Source: Rubrivivax sp.
GTDB lineage: Bacteria > Pseudomonadota > Gammaproteobacteria > Burkholderiales > Burkholderiaceae_C
DNA length: 64,000 nucleotides
Assembly (NCBI GenBank): GCA_016719535.1
Contig: JADJYX010000004.1
Span: 48,875 to 112,874 of the forward strand
Reading direction: 5' to 3'
In this document: positions 51,433 to 60,795 of the stretch, piece after piece
Numbering within the stretch: position 1 is the first letter of the stretch
How the letters are laid out: each line of letters begins with the position of its first letter
Position numbers and translations under genes: made by a program
The notes under the pieces: model-generated
The model's database searches: none
Seen by the model: only the letters and a program-made list of their open reading frames with translations
Told to the model about the DNA's origin: nothing

Positions 51433-52923
51433 TCAAGGTGTGCCGGCCCCGGCATCGTCGTCCTGCGCTTCGCCCAGCTTCAGGCCGACGCGGGTGATGC
51501 GGCTGCCGTCGAGCGCGCGCACGATCAGCGTGGCGCGGCCCAGCGCCACGCGGTCGCCCACCACCGGCGGGCGCTTGATCGTGTCCGCCAGCCAGCTGCC
51601 CAGCGGCTGCGCGCCATCGGGCGGCGGCGGCAGGGCGTAGAAGTCGCAGATCGCGGCCAGCGGCAGCCCCGCGTCGAGCTCGAAATCGCCGAAGGCCAGC
51701 CGCGCGCGCGGCTCGTCGTCGCGGTCGGGCAGTGCCACACCCAGGCGCCGCGCCGCCCAGCCGATGGTCGAGCCCTGCAGCAGCAGCGACACCAGCACCA
51801 CCACGAAGGCGGCATTGAACAGCACCTGCGCCTGCGCCACCCCGGCCAGCAGCGGAAACAGCGCCAGCACGATGGGTACCGCCCCGCGCAGGCCGACCCA
51901 GGCGATGAAGGCCGTCTCGGCGCGCGAGAAGCGCAGCGGCCACAGGCACAGCCACACCGCGACCGGCCGCGCCACGAAGATCAGCACCAGCGCCAGCCCC
52001 AGGCTGGGCAGCAGCTGCGGCAGCAGCAGGCTGGGCGTGACCAGCAGCCCCAGCAGCAGGAACATGACGGCCTGCGCCAGCCACGCATAGCCGTCCATGG
52101 CCGGCAGCGTGGGGCGCACCTCGGTGATGGCGCGGTTGGCCACGATCATGCCGAACAGGTAGACCGCCAGGAAGCCCGAGCCGCCGATGGTGCCGGTGGC
52201 CGCAAAGACCGACAGCCCGCCGGCCACCAGCAGCAGCGCGAGGATGCCGCCGCCGGCATCGCGCGCGGCCACGCGCCGCAGCAGCAGCGCCATCAGCACG
52301 CCGCTGGCCACGCCGGCCATGGTGCCCCAGCCGAACTGCTGCACGAAGGCGATGGCGATGCCGGCGCCGGCCGCCTCGCCGCGGGCGGCGGCGGCCACCA
52401 GCGCGATGCAGGCCAGCGTGAGGTAGACGGCCATCGGGTCGTTGACGCCCGACTCGATCTCCAGCGTGGCGGCCACGCGTTCATTCAAGGTCACGCCCGA
52501 CCGGCCGAGCAGCGCGAATACCGCCGCGGCGTCGGTGGAGCCGACGATGGCGCCCAGCAGCAGCGCGGTCGGCAGGTCCAGGTCCAGCAGCAGCATCGCC
52601 GCCAGGCCGGTCAGCGCGGCGCTGACCACCACGCCCAGCGTGGCCAGCAGCGCCGCCGGCTTCAGCCCGGTGCGGAAGGTGGCATAGGCCGTGCGCAGAC
52701 CGCCGTCCAGCAGGATCACCGCCAGCGCGATATTGCCCACCCAGAAGACCAGCCGGTAGTCGTCGAAGCGCAAGCCGCCGGGGCCGTCCTCGCCGGCCAC
52801 GATGCCGGCCAGCAGGAAGACCAGCAGGAACGAAAACCCGATGCGCGTGGACACCAGCCCCGCCAGCACGCTGAGAAAGACCAGCGCGGCGGCGGCGAAC
52901 AAGGGCACGTTGACAAAATCCAT
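51433..52923 (-). CDS. Potassium/proton antiporter, NhaP2/CvrA type (CPA1)
   Basis: The 496-residue protein has about 13 helices at 1-390. Its CPA1 traits are DDYRLVFWVGNIALAVILLDGG, AIVGSTDAAAVFALLG, the ESGVNDPMAVYLTL site and AFIAWVGLRGAVPIVLALFP. A C-terminal cytosolic regulatory part (RCK-like, about 400-496) is typical of CvrA. ATG 52923 begins MDFVNVPLFAAAALVFLS. It converges with the exchanger gene, the stops 19 bp apart. Confidence 0.9.
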   Translation of the reverse strand: MDFVNVPLFAAAALVFLSVLAGLVSTRIGFSFLLVFLLAGIVAGEDGPGGLRFDDYRLVFWVGNIALAVILLDGGLRTAYATFRTGLKPAALLATLGVVVSAALTGLAAMLLLDLDLPTALLLGAIVGSTDAAAVFALLGRSGVTLNERVAATLEIESGVNDPMAVYLTLACIALVAAAARGEAAGAGIAIAFVQQFGWGTMAGVASGVLMALLLRRVAARDAGGGILALLLVAGGLSVFAATGTIGGSGFLAVYLFGMIVANRAITEVRPTLPAMDGYAWLAQAVMFLLLGLLVTPSLLLPQLLPSLGLALVLIFVARPVAVWLCLWPLRFSRAETAFIAWVGLRGAVPIVLALFPLLAGVAQAQVLFNAAFVVVLVSLLLQGSTIGWAARRLGVALPDRDDEPRARLAFGDFELDAGLPLAAICDFYALPPPPDGAQPLGSWLADTIKRPPVVGDRVALGRATLIVRALDGSRITRVGLKLGEAQDDDAGAGTP

Positions 52924-53047
52924 GGCGGAAGTATCGGCGCACCCTCGACAGCGGCCCCGAAGACAGCGGGTGCCGCCACCACGCCGGCAACGGGCTTGCG
53001 AGCCTGGCGCACCCGACCGATGACATCCCTGCCCAGGAGGTGCCCGC

Positions 53048-53956
53048 ATGAACCCCGCTGCCCCCATCCTTGCCGTCACCGACTTCTCGGCCCCGGCACG
53101 CCATGCCGCCGACCGCGCGGCCCGGCTGGCGCACGAGATCCACGCCCCGCTGACCCTGATGCACGTGACGGTCGGCAGCGCGCTGCAGGACCTGCGGCAG
53201 TGGCTGGGCGCCGGCCATGCGCTGGAGCAGCAGCTGCTGGCCGATGCCGAGCGGGAACTGCAGCAGCTGGCCGGTGAATTGCACGCGGCGCGCCAGGTGG
53301 CGGTGCGCACCGTGGCGGCCAGCGGCGCCGTGCTCGACGAGATCGGGCGCGAGGCCGAGGCGATGGATGCCGGCCTGCTGGTGCTGGGTGCGCGCGGTGC
53401 CGGTTTTCTGCGCCGGCTGGTGCTGGGCACGACGTCGGAGCGGCTCGTCCATCGCACCACGCGGCCGGTGCTGGTGGTGCGCCAGAGTGCGCACGAGCCC
53501 TACCGGCGCGTGCTGCTGGCGCTGGATTTTTCACCCTGGTCGGCGCAGGTGGTGAAGTTGGCGCGGCGCGTGGCGCCGCATGCGCGGCCGGTGCTGCTGC
53601 ATGCCTTCCAGGTGCCGTTCGAGGACAAGCTGCGCTTTGCCGGCGTCGAAGCCGCCACCATCGACCACTACCGCCGGCAGTCGCGCCTGCAGGCGGTGCA
53701 GCGCGTGCATGCGCTGGCCGCGGCCGCCGGGCTCAGGCCCGGCGCCTGGGACGCCTGCGTCGTCGAGGGCGACGCATCGCAGCGCATCGTCGAGCAGGAG
53801 CAGGAACGCGACTGCGACCTGGTGGTGGTGGGCAAGCACGGCCAGTCGGCCGCCGAGGACCTGCTGCTGGGCAGCGTCACCCAGCATGTGCTGGCCGAAG
53901 GATCGGTCGACGTGCTGGTGTCCACCCGCAACGAGACGGCGACAATCGAGCGATGA
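53048..53956 (+). CDS. Tandem universal stress protein (UspA domains)
   Basis: The 302-residue cytosolic protein has two Usp domains. The first begins ILAVTDFSAPARHAADRA and ends with the ATP-binding pattern VLGARGAGFLRRLVLGTTSERL. The second begins VLLALDFSPWSAQVVKLA and ends VVGKHGQSAAEDLLLGSVTQHV. Both G-x2-G-x9-G(S/T) loops are complete, so ATP binding is likely. AGGAGG precedes the start. It overlaps the next gene by four bases. Confidence 0.92.
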   Translation: MNPAAPILAVTDFSAPARHAADRAARLAHEIHAPLTLMHVTVGSALQDLRQWLGAGHALEQQLLADAERELQQLAGELHAARQVAVRTVAASGAVLDEIGREAEAMDAGLLVLGARGAGFLRRLVLGTTSERLVHRTTRPVLVVRQSAHEPYRRVLLALDFSPWSAQVVKLARRVAPHARPVLLHAFQVPFEDKLRFAGVEAATIDHYRRQSRLQAVQRVHALAAAAGLRPGAWDACVVEGDASQRIVEQEQERDCDLVVVGKHGQSAAEDLLLGSVTQHVLAEGSVDVLVSTRNETATIER

Positions 53957-55242
53957 ACCCGACGCATGCAACCGCGCCGGTCCTCATCGCCGGCGGCGGC
54001 ATCGGCGGCATGGCCGCCGCGCTCACGCTGCACCAGATCGGCGTGCCCTGCGTGGTGCTGGAGGCCGTGCCCGAGCTCAAGCCGCTGGGCGTGGGCATCA
54101 ACCTGCAGCCCAATGCCGTGCGCGAGCTGTTCGACCTCGGCTTCACCCCGGCCGACCTCGACGGCATCGGCATCGCCACGCGCGAATGGGCGCTCGTGGG
54201 CCGTAACGGGCGCGACATCTACCGCGAGCCGCGCGGCCTGGCCGCCGGCTACCGCTGGCCGCAGTATTCGGTGCACCGCGGGCAGCTGCAGATGCTGCTG
54301 TGGCGCGCCGTGCAGCAGCGCCTGGGCCCGCAGGCGGTGCGGCTGGGCCAGCGGGTGACGGGGTATGCGCAGCACGAAGCCGGCGTCACCGCGACGGTCG
54401 AATCGCACGACGGCACGCGCCAGGCGCTGCAGGGGCGGCTGCTGATCGCCGCCGACGGCCTGCATTCGGCGGTGCGCGCGCAGATGCACCCGCAGCAGCC
54501 GCCCATCCACTGGGGCGGCGCCATCATGTGGCGCGGCACCACGCCGGGCCGGCCCATCCGCACCGGCGCTTCCTTCGTCGGGCTGGGCGGGGCCCGTCAC
54601 CGCGTGGTGCTGTACCCCATCTCGCCGGCCGACCCGGCCACCGGGCTGGCCACCATCAACTGGATCGCCGAGATCACGGTCGACAACCGCCAGGGCTGGA
54701 CGCAGGGTGACTGGAACCGGCGCGTGGCGGTGGACGATTTCATCCACCACTTCGAGGGCTGGAACTACGGCTGGCTGGACGTGCCGGCCATGCTGCGCGG
54801 CGCCGCCGAGGTCTTCGAATACCCGATGATCGACCGCGACCCCGTGCCCACCTGGGTGCACGGCCGCGTGGCGCTGCTGGGCGACGCGGCACACGTGATG
54901 TACCCGACCGGCTCCAATGGCGCCACGCAGGCCATCGTGGATGCGCGCGTGCTGGGCGCGCAGTTGCTGGCGCATGGCGTGGGCCCGGCGGCGCTGCGCG
55001 CCTACGACGAGCGGCTGTGCGGTCCCATCTCCGCGGTGGTGCTGCGCAACCGCGGCGCCGGCCCCTTCGGCCTGCTGGGGCTGGTGGAAGACCGCTGCGG
55101 CGGTGTCTTCGACGACATCGAGCAGGTGATGCCCGCTGCCGAGCGCGAGGCCTTCATGGCCGGCTACAAGGCGGCGGCGGGGTTTGCGATCGAGTCGCTG
55201 AATGCGGCGGCGCCGACCATCGCGGCCGGGGCGCGGGCCTGA
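53953..55242 (+). CDS. FAD-dependent aromatic-ring monooxygenase-like protein (PhzS/salicylate hydroxylase type)
   Basis: The 429-residue group A flavoprotein has GxGxxG at VLIAGGGIGGMAAALTLHQIG (about 10-30), the arginine-containing SVHRGQLQMLLWRAV and the GDAAHVMYPTGSNGATQAI motif. The sequence LGVGINLQPNAVRELFDLGF recalls PhzS and kynurenine/salicylate hydroxylases. Substrate unknown; no aromatic pathway genes are nearby. It is coupled to the Usp gene. Confidence 0.87.
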   Translation: MNPTHATAPVLIAGGGIGGMAAALTLHQIGVPCVVLEAVPELKPLGVGINLQPNAVRELFDLGFTPADLDGIGIATREWALVGRNGRDIYREPRGLAAGYRWPQYSVHRGQLQMLLWRAVQQRLGPQAVRLGQRVTGYAQHEAGVTATVESHDGTRQALQGRLLIAADGLHSAVRAQMHPQQPPIHWGGAIMWRGTTPGRPIRTGASFVGLGGARHRVVLYPISPADPATGLATINWIAEITVDNRQGWTQGDWNRRVAVDDFIHHFEGWNYGWLDVPAMLRGAAEVFEYPMIDRDPVPTWVHGRVALLGDAAHVMYPTGSNGATQAIVDARVLGAQLLAHGVGPAALRAYDERLCGPISAVVLRNRGAGPFGLLGLVEDRCGGVFDDIEQVMPAAEREAFMAGYKAAAGFAIESLNAAAPTIAAGARA

Positions 55243-55288
55243 CGCTTTCCCGCATGACGACCCCAGGGCGCCATGGGAAGATGAAGCC

Positions 55289-56176
55289 ATGAGCACCACG
55301 ACTTCATCGTTCCGCTCCAACGCGGACGGCACCGAGATCTTCACCTACACCTGGGCCTCGGTGGTCGGCCAGCCCCTTGGCGCGGTGCAGATCGCCCATG
55401 GGCTGGCCGAGCATGGCGAGCGTTATGCGCGTTTTGCGCAGGCCCTCAACGCGGCGGGTTTCGTGGTGCATGCGGTGGACCACCGCGGCCATGGCCGCAG
55501 CGCCGGCGGCCGGCTGGGCGACTTCCGGGCGGCCGGCTTCGACGGCCTGATCGCCGACGTCGCGCAATTCGGGGCCGCGCTGCGCGAGCGCCAGGGTCCG
55601 TTGCCGCTGTTCCTGTTCGGGCATTCGATGGGGTCCTTCGCGGCGCAGGCGGCGATGCTCGACCACGCTTCGACCTGGTCAGGGGTGGTGCTGTCGGGAT
55701 CGACCGCGCTCGATGCCTTCGCCGAGGCCATGGCCCAGGCACCGGCCGACGGCCCCAGCGGGCTCGAGGCCTTCAATGCCGGTTTCGAGCACCGCACCGG
55801 CTACGAATGGCTGTCGCGTGATGCCGCCGAGGTGGACGCCTATGTGGCCGACCCCTGGTGCGGCTGGCCGATCCCCAACGACGTGATCCCGTCGCTGTTT
55901 GCGCCCGCGCCGCGGCTGGCCGACCCGGCGCCGCTGGCCGGCATGCGCCCGGATCTGCCGATCCTGGTTGCCTCCGGCGACGCCGACCCTTTGGCGGGTG
56001 GCGGCTCGCTGGTGCAGCTGCTGGGCCAGCGCTACCGGGCGGCCGGCCTGGCCGACGTGACCGTCACGCTGTACCCGGGCGGCCGGCACGAGATCCTGAA
56101 CGAGACCAACCGCGACCAGGTCACGGCCGACATCGTGGGCTGGCTGCGTGCCCGCGCGGCGCAGGCGCAGCGCTAA
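55289..56176 (+). CDS. Alpha/beta hydrolase, monoacylglycerol lipase/lysophospholipase-like
   Basis: The 295-residue protein has a classic lysophospholipase-like core: IAHGLAEHGERYARFAQAL, VDHRGHGRSAGG, the nucleophile elbow LFGHSMGSFAAQAA (Ser in GHSMG), then ASGDADPLAGGG and the catalytic His in YPGGRHEILNETNRD. It starts at ATG 55289, 46 bp after the monooxygenase. No signal peptide, so it is cytosolic. Confidence 0.88.
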   Translation: MSTTTSSFRSNADGTEIFTYTWASVVGQPLGAVQIAHGLAEHGERYARFAQALNAAGFVVHAVDHRGHGRSAGGRLGDFRAAGFDGLIADVAQFGAALRERQGPLPLFLFGHSMGSFAAQAAMLDHASTWSGVVLSGSTALDAFAEAMAQAPADGPSGLEAFNAGFEHRTGYEWLSRDAAEVDAYVADPWCGWPIPNDVIPSLFAPAPRLADPAPLAGMRPDLPILVASGDADPLAGGGSLVQLLGQRYRAAGLADVTVTLYPGGRHEILNETNRDQVTADIVGWLRARAAQAQR

Positions 56177-56196
56177 CAGGCGGCCCAGAAGCGCCA

Positions 56197-56227
56197 AGGG
56201 GCTGGCGCCCGTTGAGCGCCAACCCCT
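56197..56227. terminator. Possible terminator hairpin between hydrolase gene and tRNA-Thr
   Basis: AGGGGCTGGCGC (56197-56208) pairs with GCGCCAACCCCT (56216-56227) except for one C-A mismatch. No good U run follows on either strand. It lies between the 3' ends of the hydrolase gene and tRNA-Thr, the right place for shared termination. Confidence 0.4.
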
Positions 56228-56236
56228 CGATCTTGA

Positions 56237-56312
56237 TGGTGCCGGTGAGAAGAGTCGAACTCCCGACCTTCGCATTACGAATGCGCTGCTCTACCAACTG
56301 AGCTACACCGGC
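56237..56312 (-). tRNA. tRNA-Thr (anticodon CGT)
   Basis: On the minus strand the acceptor GCCGGTG (from 56312) pairs with CACCGGC, followed by A and encoded CCA (56239-56237). The anticodon loop TTCGTAA carries CGT at 56279-56277. The anticodon stem has a G-A mismatch at its outer pair. The T arm reads GGGAGTTCGACTCTT. Confidence 0.95.
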
Positions 56313-56352
56313 GTAGCCCGCAAGTATAGCGCGGCGGATGGCCGGCACCGGT

Positions 56353-57021
56353 TCAGGCGTATGTGACCCAGTCCTCGTACCCGGCGCCGTCCAGGTGCGG
56401 CAGGTGGTTGAAGCTGTGCAGCGCGTGGCGCCTGGGGTTGAAGGCAAATTCGGTGATCGCGCTGTTGCGGATGCGCATGTTGAGCTCGATGGTGCCCACC
56501 GCCGGCATGCCCAGCACCTGGCCCACGGCGGTGGAGATGGGCCCGCCGCTGCTGACCAGCAGCACCTCGCCGTCGAGCGTGCGCACGCGGTCCAGCACCG
56601 CGGCGATGCCGGCCACCCAGTCGGCGTGGCTGGGCATGCCCTCGGGCCGGGTGTGTCCTTCCATCCACGCCGCCAGCCCGCGGCGCAGCAGGCGGAAATG
56701 TTCGCGGTAGGCCTCGGGGGTGCGCGCCGGGGGCAGCGGGTCCGGGTGGATGGCGCGCACCACGGCGGCGCTGTCGTATTCGTTCAGCGCCGGGAAGACC
56801 TGCACGTCGTCGCGCGCCTCGCCCAGGCCCTGCAGCAGCGCGTCCAGCGACTGCTCGTGGCGCCGCAGCGAGCCGCGCAGCACCGCCTGGAAGCGGCGCC
56901 GGCGCTGCCCGAAATACTCACCCAGGCGGCGGCACTGGCGCATGCCCAGTTCGCTCAGCTGGTCATAGTCGGCGGCGCCGAACGAGGCCTGGCCGTGGCG
57001 CACAAGGGTCAGCGTGCCCAT
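56353..57021 (-). CDS. Histidine phosphatase family protein
   Basis: The 222-residue phosphoglycerate-mutase-fold protein has the catalytic RHG at LTLVRHGQASFGAADYDQLS (Arg8, His9) and the second His in the VSSGGPIS region, where SSGG replaces the usual SHGG. That substitution is common in one subfamily, but it makes the catalytic role uncertain. Substrate unknown. It lies 4 bp after fbp on the same strand. Confidence 0.85.
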   Translation of the reverse strand: MGTLTLVRHGQASFGAADYDQLSELGMRQCRRLGEYFGQRRRRFQAVLRGSLRRHEQSLDALLQGLGEARDDVQVFPALNEYDSAAVVRAIHPDPLPPARTPEAYREHFRLLRRGLAAWMEGHTRPEGMPSHADWVAGIAAVLDRVRTLDGEVLLVSSGGPISTAVGQVLGMPAVGTIELNMRIRNSAITEFAFNPRRHALHSFNHLPHLDGAGYEDWVTYA

Positions 57022-57025
57022 GCGA

Positions 57026-58033
57026 TCAGGGCGCCTCGGCGTGGTAGCCGGTGACGCGTGCGACCTCGTTCTTCGAGCCCAGGATCACGCTCACGCGCTC
57101 GTGCAGCTTGGTCGGCGTCACGTCCAGGATGCGCTGCCGGCCGTTGGTGGCCATGCCGCCGGCCTGCTCGACGATGAAGGCCATCGGGTTGGCCTCGTAC
57201 ATCAGGCGCAGCTTGCCGGGCTTGTCGGGCTCGCGCTTGTCCCAGGGGTAGAGGAAGATGCCGCCGCGCGTCAGGATGCGGTGCACGTCGGCCACCATGC
57301 TGGCCACCCAGCGCATGTTGAAGTCCTTCTCCCGCGGGCCCTCCTTGCCCTGCAGGCATTCGTCGATATAGCGCTTCACCGGCGGCGCCCAGTGGCGCAT
57401 GTTCGACATGTTGATGGCAAATTCCTTGGTGTCGGCGGGGATCTGCACGTCCTGCGCCGTCAGCACCCAGGAGCCGGTCTCGCGGTCGAGCGTGAACATC
57501 GCCACCCCGCTGCCCACCGTCAGCACCAGCGTCGTCTGCGGGCCGTAGACGCAGTAGCCGGCCGCCGCCTGGTGCTTGCCGGGCTGCAGGAAGTCCTCTT
57601 CCGACACGCCGCGTGCGTGGCCCACCTTGCGCAGCACGCTGAAGATGGTGCCGATGGAGACATTGACGTCGATGTTGCTGCTGCCGTCCAGCGGGTCGTA
57701 CAGCAGCAGGTATTCGCCCTGCGGGTAGCGGTTGGGCACGACGTGGATGGAATCCATCTCCTCGCTGGCCATGCCGGCGAGGTGGCCGCCCCATTCGTTG
57801 GCCTCGATCAGCACCTCGTTGCTGATGACGTCGAGCTTCTTCTGCACCTCGCCCTGCACGTTCTCGCTGCCGGCGCTGCCCAGCACGTCGCCCAGCGCGC
57901 CCTTGTTGACGGCGATGGCGATGCGCTTGCAGGCGCGCGCCACCACCTCGATCAGCAGCCGCAGCTGCGCCGGGATGTGGCCGTGCTCGCGCTGCTGCTC
58001 GACGAGATACTGGGTCAGGCTGATGCGCTTCAT
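57026..58033 (-). CDS. fbp: Fructose-1,6-bisphosphatase class I
   Basis: Gluconeogenic (and Calvin-cycle, where present) dephosphorylation of fructose-1,6-bisphosphate. The 335 residues include the metal-binding YDPLDGSSNIDVNVSIGTIF, NMRHWAPPVKRYIDECLQGK and the C-terminal GGMATNGRQRILDV. ATG 58033 starts MKRISLTQYLVEQQREHG and overlaps the pepN stop by four bases, so the two are coupled. Confidence 0.96.
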   Translation of the reverse strand: MKRISLTQYLVEQQREHGHIPAQLRLLIEVVARACKRIAIAVNKGALGDVLGSAGSENVQGEVQKKLDVISNEVLIEANEWGGHLAGMASEEMDSIHVVPNRYPQGEYLLLYDPLDGSSNIDVNVSIGTIFSVLRKVGHARGVSEEDFLQPGKHQAAAGYCVYGPQTTLVLTVGSGVAMFTLDRETGSWVLTAQDVQIPADTKEFAINMSNMRHWAPPVKRYIDECLQGKEGPREKDFNMRWVASMVADVHRILTRGGIFLYPWDKREPDKPGKLRLMYEANPMAFIVEQAGGMATNGRQRILDVTPTKLHERVSVILGSKNEVARVTGYHAEAP

Positions 58034-60732
58034 GCGGCCTCCAGGGCGCGGGTGATGATCTCGCGCGTATCGGCGCTGAGGTCGGGCCGGGCCGCCACGC
58101 GCGCGATGGCTTCGCGCGCGGCGCTGCGATACGGTTCGGCCAGCGCCGACCAGCGGTCCATCGCGCGCGCCAGGCGCGAGCCCAGCTGCGGGTTGAGCGC
58201 GTCCAGCGCCAGCAGCTGCTCGGCCCAGAAGACATAGCCCGCGGCGTCCTGGCGATGGAAGGCCGCGGGGTTGCCCACGCACAGGTTCATCAGCAGGCTG
58301 CGCGCGCGGTTGGGGTTGCGCAGCGAGAAGTCGGGGTGCTGCAGCAGCTCGCGCGCACGCTGCAGCACGCGACTCGGGCCGTCCTGCAGCGTCTCGGGCG
58401 CCATCGCCTGCACCGCAAACCACTTGTCGATGGCCAGCGCGTCGCCCTTGAAGGTGGCGTGGAAGTGGTCCAGCGCCAGATCGGCCAGGTCGGCGCGCGC
58501 GGCCACCAGCGCCTTCAGCGCACCCAGGCGGTCGGTCATGTTGCCGGCGTCCTTCACGCGCTGGTAGGCGCGGCCGGGCCACAGGTCCTGCCGGGTGCGC
58601 GCGGCGTGGCGCACCAGCATGGCCAGCGCCAGGTTGGCCAGCGCGCGGCGGCCGGCCTGCGCCGGGCCGGGGTCGTAGCCTTCGCGCACCGGGTGCTGCT
58701 CGAAGGCCCACAGCCAGTCGTCGTGCAGCCGCTCGGCCAGCTCGTCGAGCAGATGCTCCGACACCGCGTGGATGCGCTGCGGGTCGGCGCCCTGCACCTG
58801 CTCGGCCAGGTAGCGCTCGGACGGCGGCGTCAGCACCAGTTCCTTGAAGGCCGGGTCCAGCGCCGGCGCGCGCAGCAGCTCGCGCATCGCGTGCACGAAG
58901 GCGCCGTCCAGCGGCGCCGGGGTGCCGCTCTTCAGTGCCGCCAGCAGGCGCGCCAGCGCCAGGCGCTGGCCGGCTTCCCAGCGGTTGAAGGGGTCGTGGT
59001 CGTGCGCCAGCAGCACCAGCAGATCGGCGTCGGACAGGCCGTCGTCCAGCAGCACCGGGGCACTGAAGCCGCGCAGCAGGCTGGGCACCGGCGGCGCGTC
59101 GATGCCGGTGAAGGTGAACGACTGCTCGCCTTCGGTCAGCACCAGCAGCGCCTCGGTGCCGCGCGGTGCGGCATCGCCCTGCAGCTGCAGCGGCAGGGCG
59201 ATGCCGTCGCGCGCCAGCAGGCCCAATGCGACCGGGATGACGAAGGGCTGCTTGACCGGCTGGCCCGGCGACGGCTCCGCGTGCTGGCGCAGGGTCAGCG
59301 TCCAGGTGCGGGCCTCGGCGTCGTGCACGCCGCGCGCGTGCAGGCGCGGCGTGCCGGCCTGCGCATACCAGCGCTTGAAGGCGGCCAGGTGCTGCGCCAG
59401 CGCCGAGCCCGGGTTGGCATCGGCAACGGCCTGCGCAAAATCGTCGCAGGTCACGGCCTGGCCGTCGTGGCGCTGGAAGTAGAGCTTCATGCCCGCGGCA
59501 AAGCCGTCACGGCCCACGAGGGTGTGCATCATGCGCACGACCTCGGCCCCCTTTTCGTAGACGGTGGCGGTGTAGAAGTTGTCGATCGCGGCGTAGCTGT
59601 CGGGCCGCACCGGGTGCGCCATGGGGCCGGCGTCCTCGGGAAACTGGCGCAGGCGCAGGCTGCGCACGTCCTCGATGCGCTTGACGGCGCGCGCGCTGGC
59701 CTCGCCGACCATGTCCATGCTGAATTCCTGGTCGCGGAAGACGGTCAGGCCTTCCTTCAGGCTCAGCTGGAACCAGTCGCGGCAGGTCACGCGGTTGCCG
59801 GTCCAGTTGTGGAAATATTCGTGGCCGACCACGCTCTCGATGGCCGCGAAATCGGCATCGGTGGCGCTGGCGGCATTGGCCAGCACGTACTGCGTGTTGA
59901 AGACGTTGAGGCCCTTGTTTTCCATCGCCCCCATGTTGAAGTCCTCGACCGCCACCACCATGAAGCGTTCGAGGTCCAGCGCCAGGCCGAAGCGCGCCTC
60001 GTCCCACACCACGCTGGCCACCAGCGACTTCATCGCGTGCTCGGTCTTCTCCAGGTCGCCCGGGCGCACATAGACCTGCAGCAGGTGATCCTTGCCGGCG
60101 CGCGTGCGGATGCGCTGCTCGCGCGCCACCAATTGGCCGGCCACCAGCGCGAACAGGTAGCTGGGCTTGGGGTAGGGGTCGTGCCACTTGGCGAAGTGCC
60201 GGCCGCCGTCCAGGTCGCCCTGCTCGACCAGGTTGCCGTTGCACAGCAGCACCGGATAGCGCACCTTGTCGGCGCGCAGCGTGACGGTATAGACCGCCAT
60301 CACGTCGGGGCGGTCGAGAAAATAGGTGATGCGGCGGAAGCCCTCGGCCTCGCACTGCGTGAAGAAGCTGCCGTTGCTGGTATACAGGCCCGAGAGCTCG
60401 GTATTGCGGTCGGGCGCGCAGGTGTTGCGGATCTCGAGCACGAAGCGCGCGGCCGGCGGCGGGTTGTCGATCACCAGCGCGCCGTCGTCGTGGCGGAAGG
60501 CCACGCTCTCGCCGTCGGCCAGCACGCGCAGCAGGTTCAGGCCTTCGCCGTGCAGGCGCAGCGGCTCGGTGCCGGCGTCAGGGTGGCGGTCGGGGTTGCG
60601 CTCGATCTCGAGCCGGCTGGCGACCAGGGTCTTGGCCGGTTCGAGGTCGAAGACCAGGTCGGCGCGGCGGATCCAGAACGCCGGCGCGGCGTAGTCCTCG
60701 CGGCGGATCACGGGGGCAGTGCCTTCACGCAT
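58030..60732 (-). CDS. pepN: Aminopeptidase N
   Basis: M1 zinc metallopeptidase that trims N-terminal residues from peptides; cytosolic. The 900 residues show the exopeptidase motif MGAMEN and the zinc site VVGHEYFHNWTGNRVTCRDW (HExxH). The downstream glutamate region is LKEGLTVFRDQEFS. Typical PepN length is about 870-900. ATG 60732 (MREGTAPVIRREDY) was preferred to an ATG 13 codons upstream. fbp follows, overlapping. Confidence 0.95.
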   Translation of the reverse strand: MREGTAPVIRREDYAAPAFWIRRADLVFDLEPAKTLVASRLEIERNPDRHPDAGTEPLRLHGEGLNLLRVLADGESVAFRHDDGALVIDNPPPAARFVLEIRNTCAPDRNTELSGLYTSNGSFFTQCEAEGFRRITYFLDRPDVMAVYTVTLRADKVRYPVLLCNGNLVEQGDLDGGRHFAKWHDPYPKPSYLFALVAGQLVAREQRIRTRAGKDHLLQVYVRPGDLEKTEHAMKSLVASVVWDEARFGLALDLERFMVVAVEDFNMGAMENKGLNVFNTQYVLANAASATDADFAAIESVVGHEYFHNWTGNRVTCRDWFQLSLKEGLTVFRDQEFSMDMVGEASARAVKRIEDVRSLRLRQFPEDAGPMAHPVRPDSYAAIDNFYTATVYEKGAEVVRMMHTLVGRDGFAAGMKLYFQRHDGQAVTCDDFAQAVADANPGSALAQHLAAFKRWYAQAGTPRLHARGVHDAEARTWTLTLRQHAEPSPGQPVKQPFVIPVALGLLARDGIALPLQLQGDAAPRGTEALLVLTEGEQSFTFTGIDAPPVPSLLRGFSAPVLLDDGLSDADLLVLLAHDHDPFNRWEAGQRLALARLLAALKSGTPAPLDGAFVHAMRELLRAPALDPAFKELVLTPPSERYLAEQVQGADPQRIHAVSEHLLDELAERLHDDWLWAFEQHPVREGYDPGPAQAGRRALANLALAMLVRHAARTRQDLWPGRAYQRVKDAGNMTDRLGALKALVAARADLADLALDHFHATFKGDALAIDKWFAVQAMAPETLQDGPSRVLQRARELLQHPDFSLRNPNRARSLLMNLCVGNPAAFHRQDAAGYVFWAEQLLALDALNPQLGSRLARAMDRWSALAEPYRSAAREAIARVAARPDLSADTREIITRALEAA

Positions 60733-60795
60733 GGGTGTTGTCTCGCGGAAATGTTTCGAGGTCGGGCGCAATCGGCGGCGCGCCGGCGGCGGCCA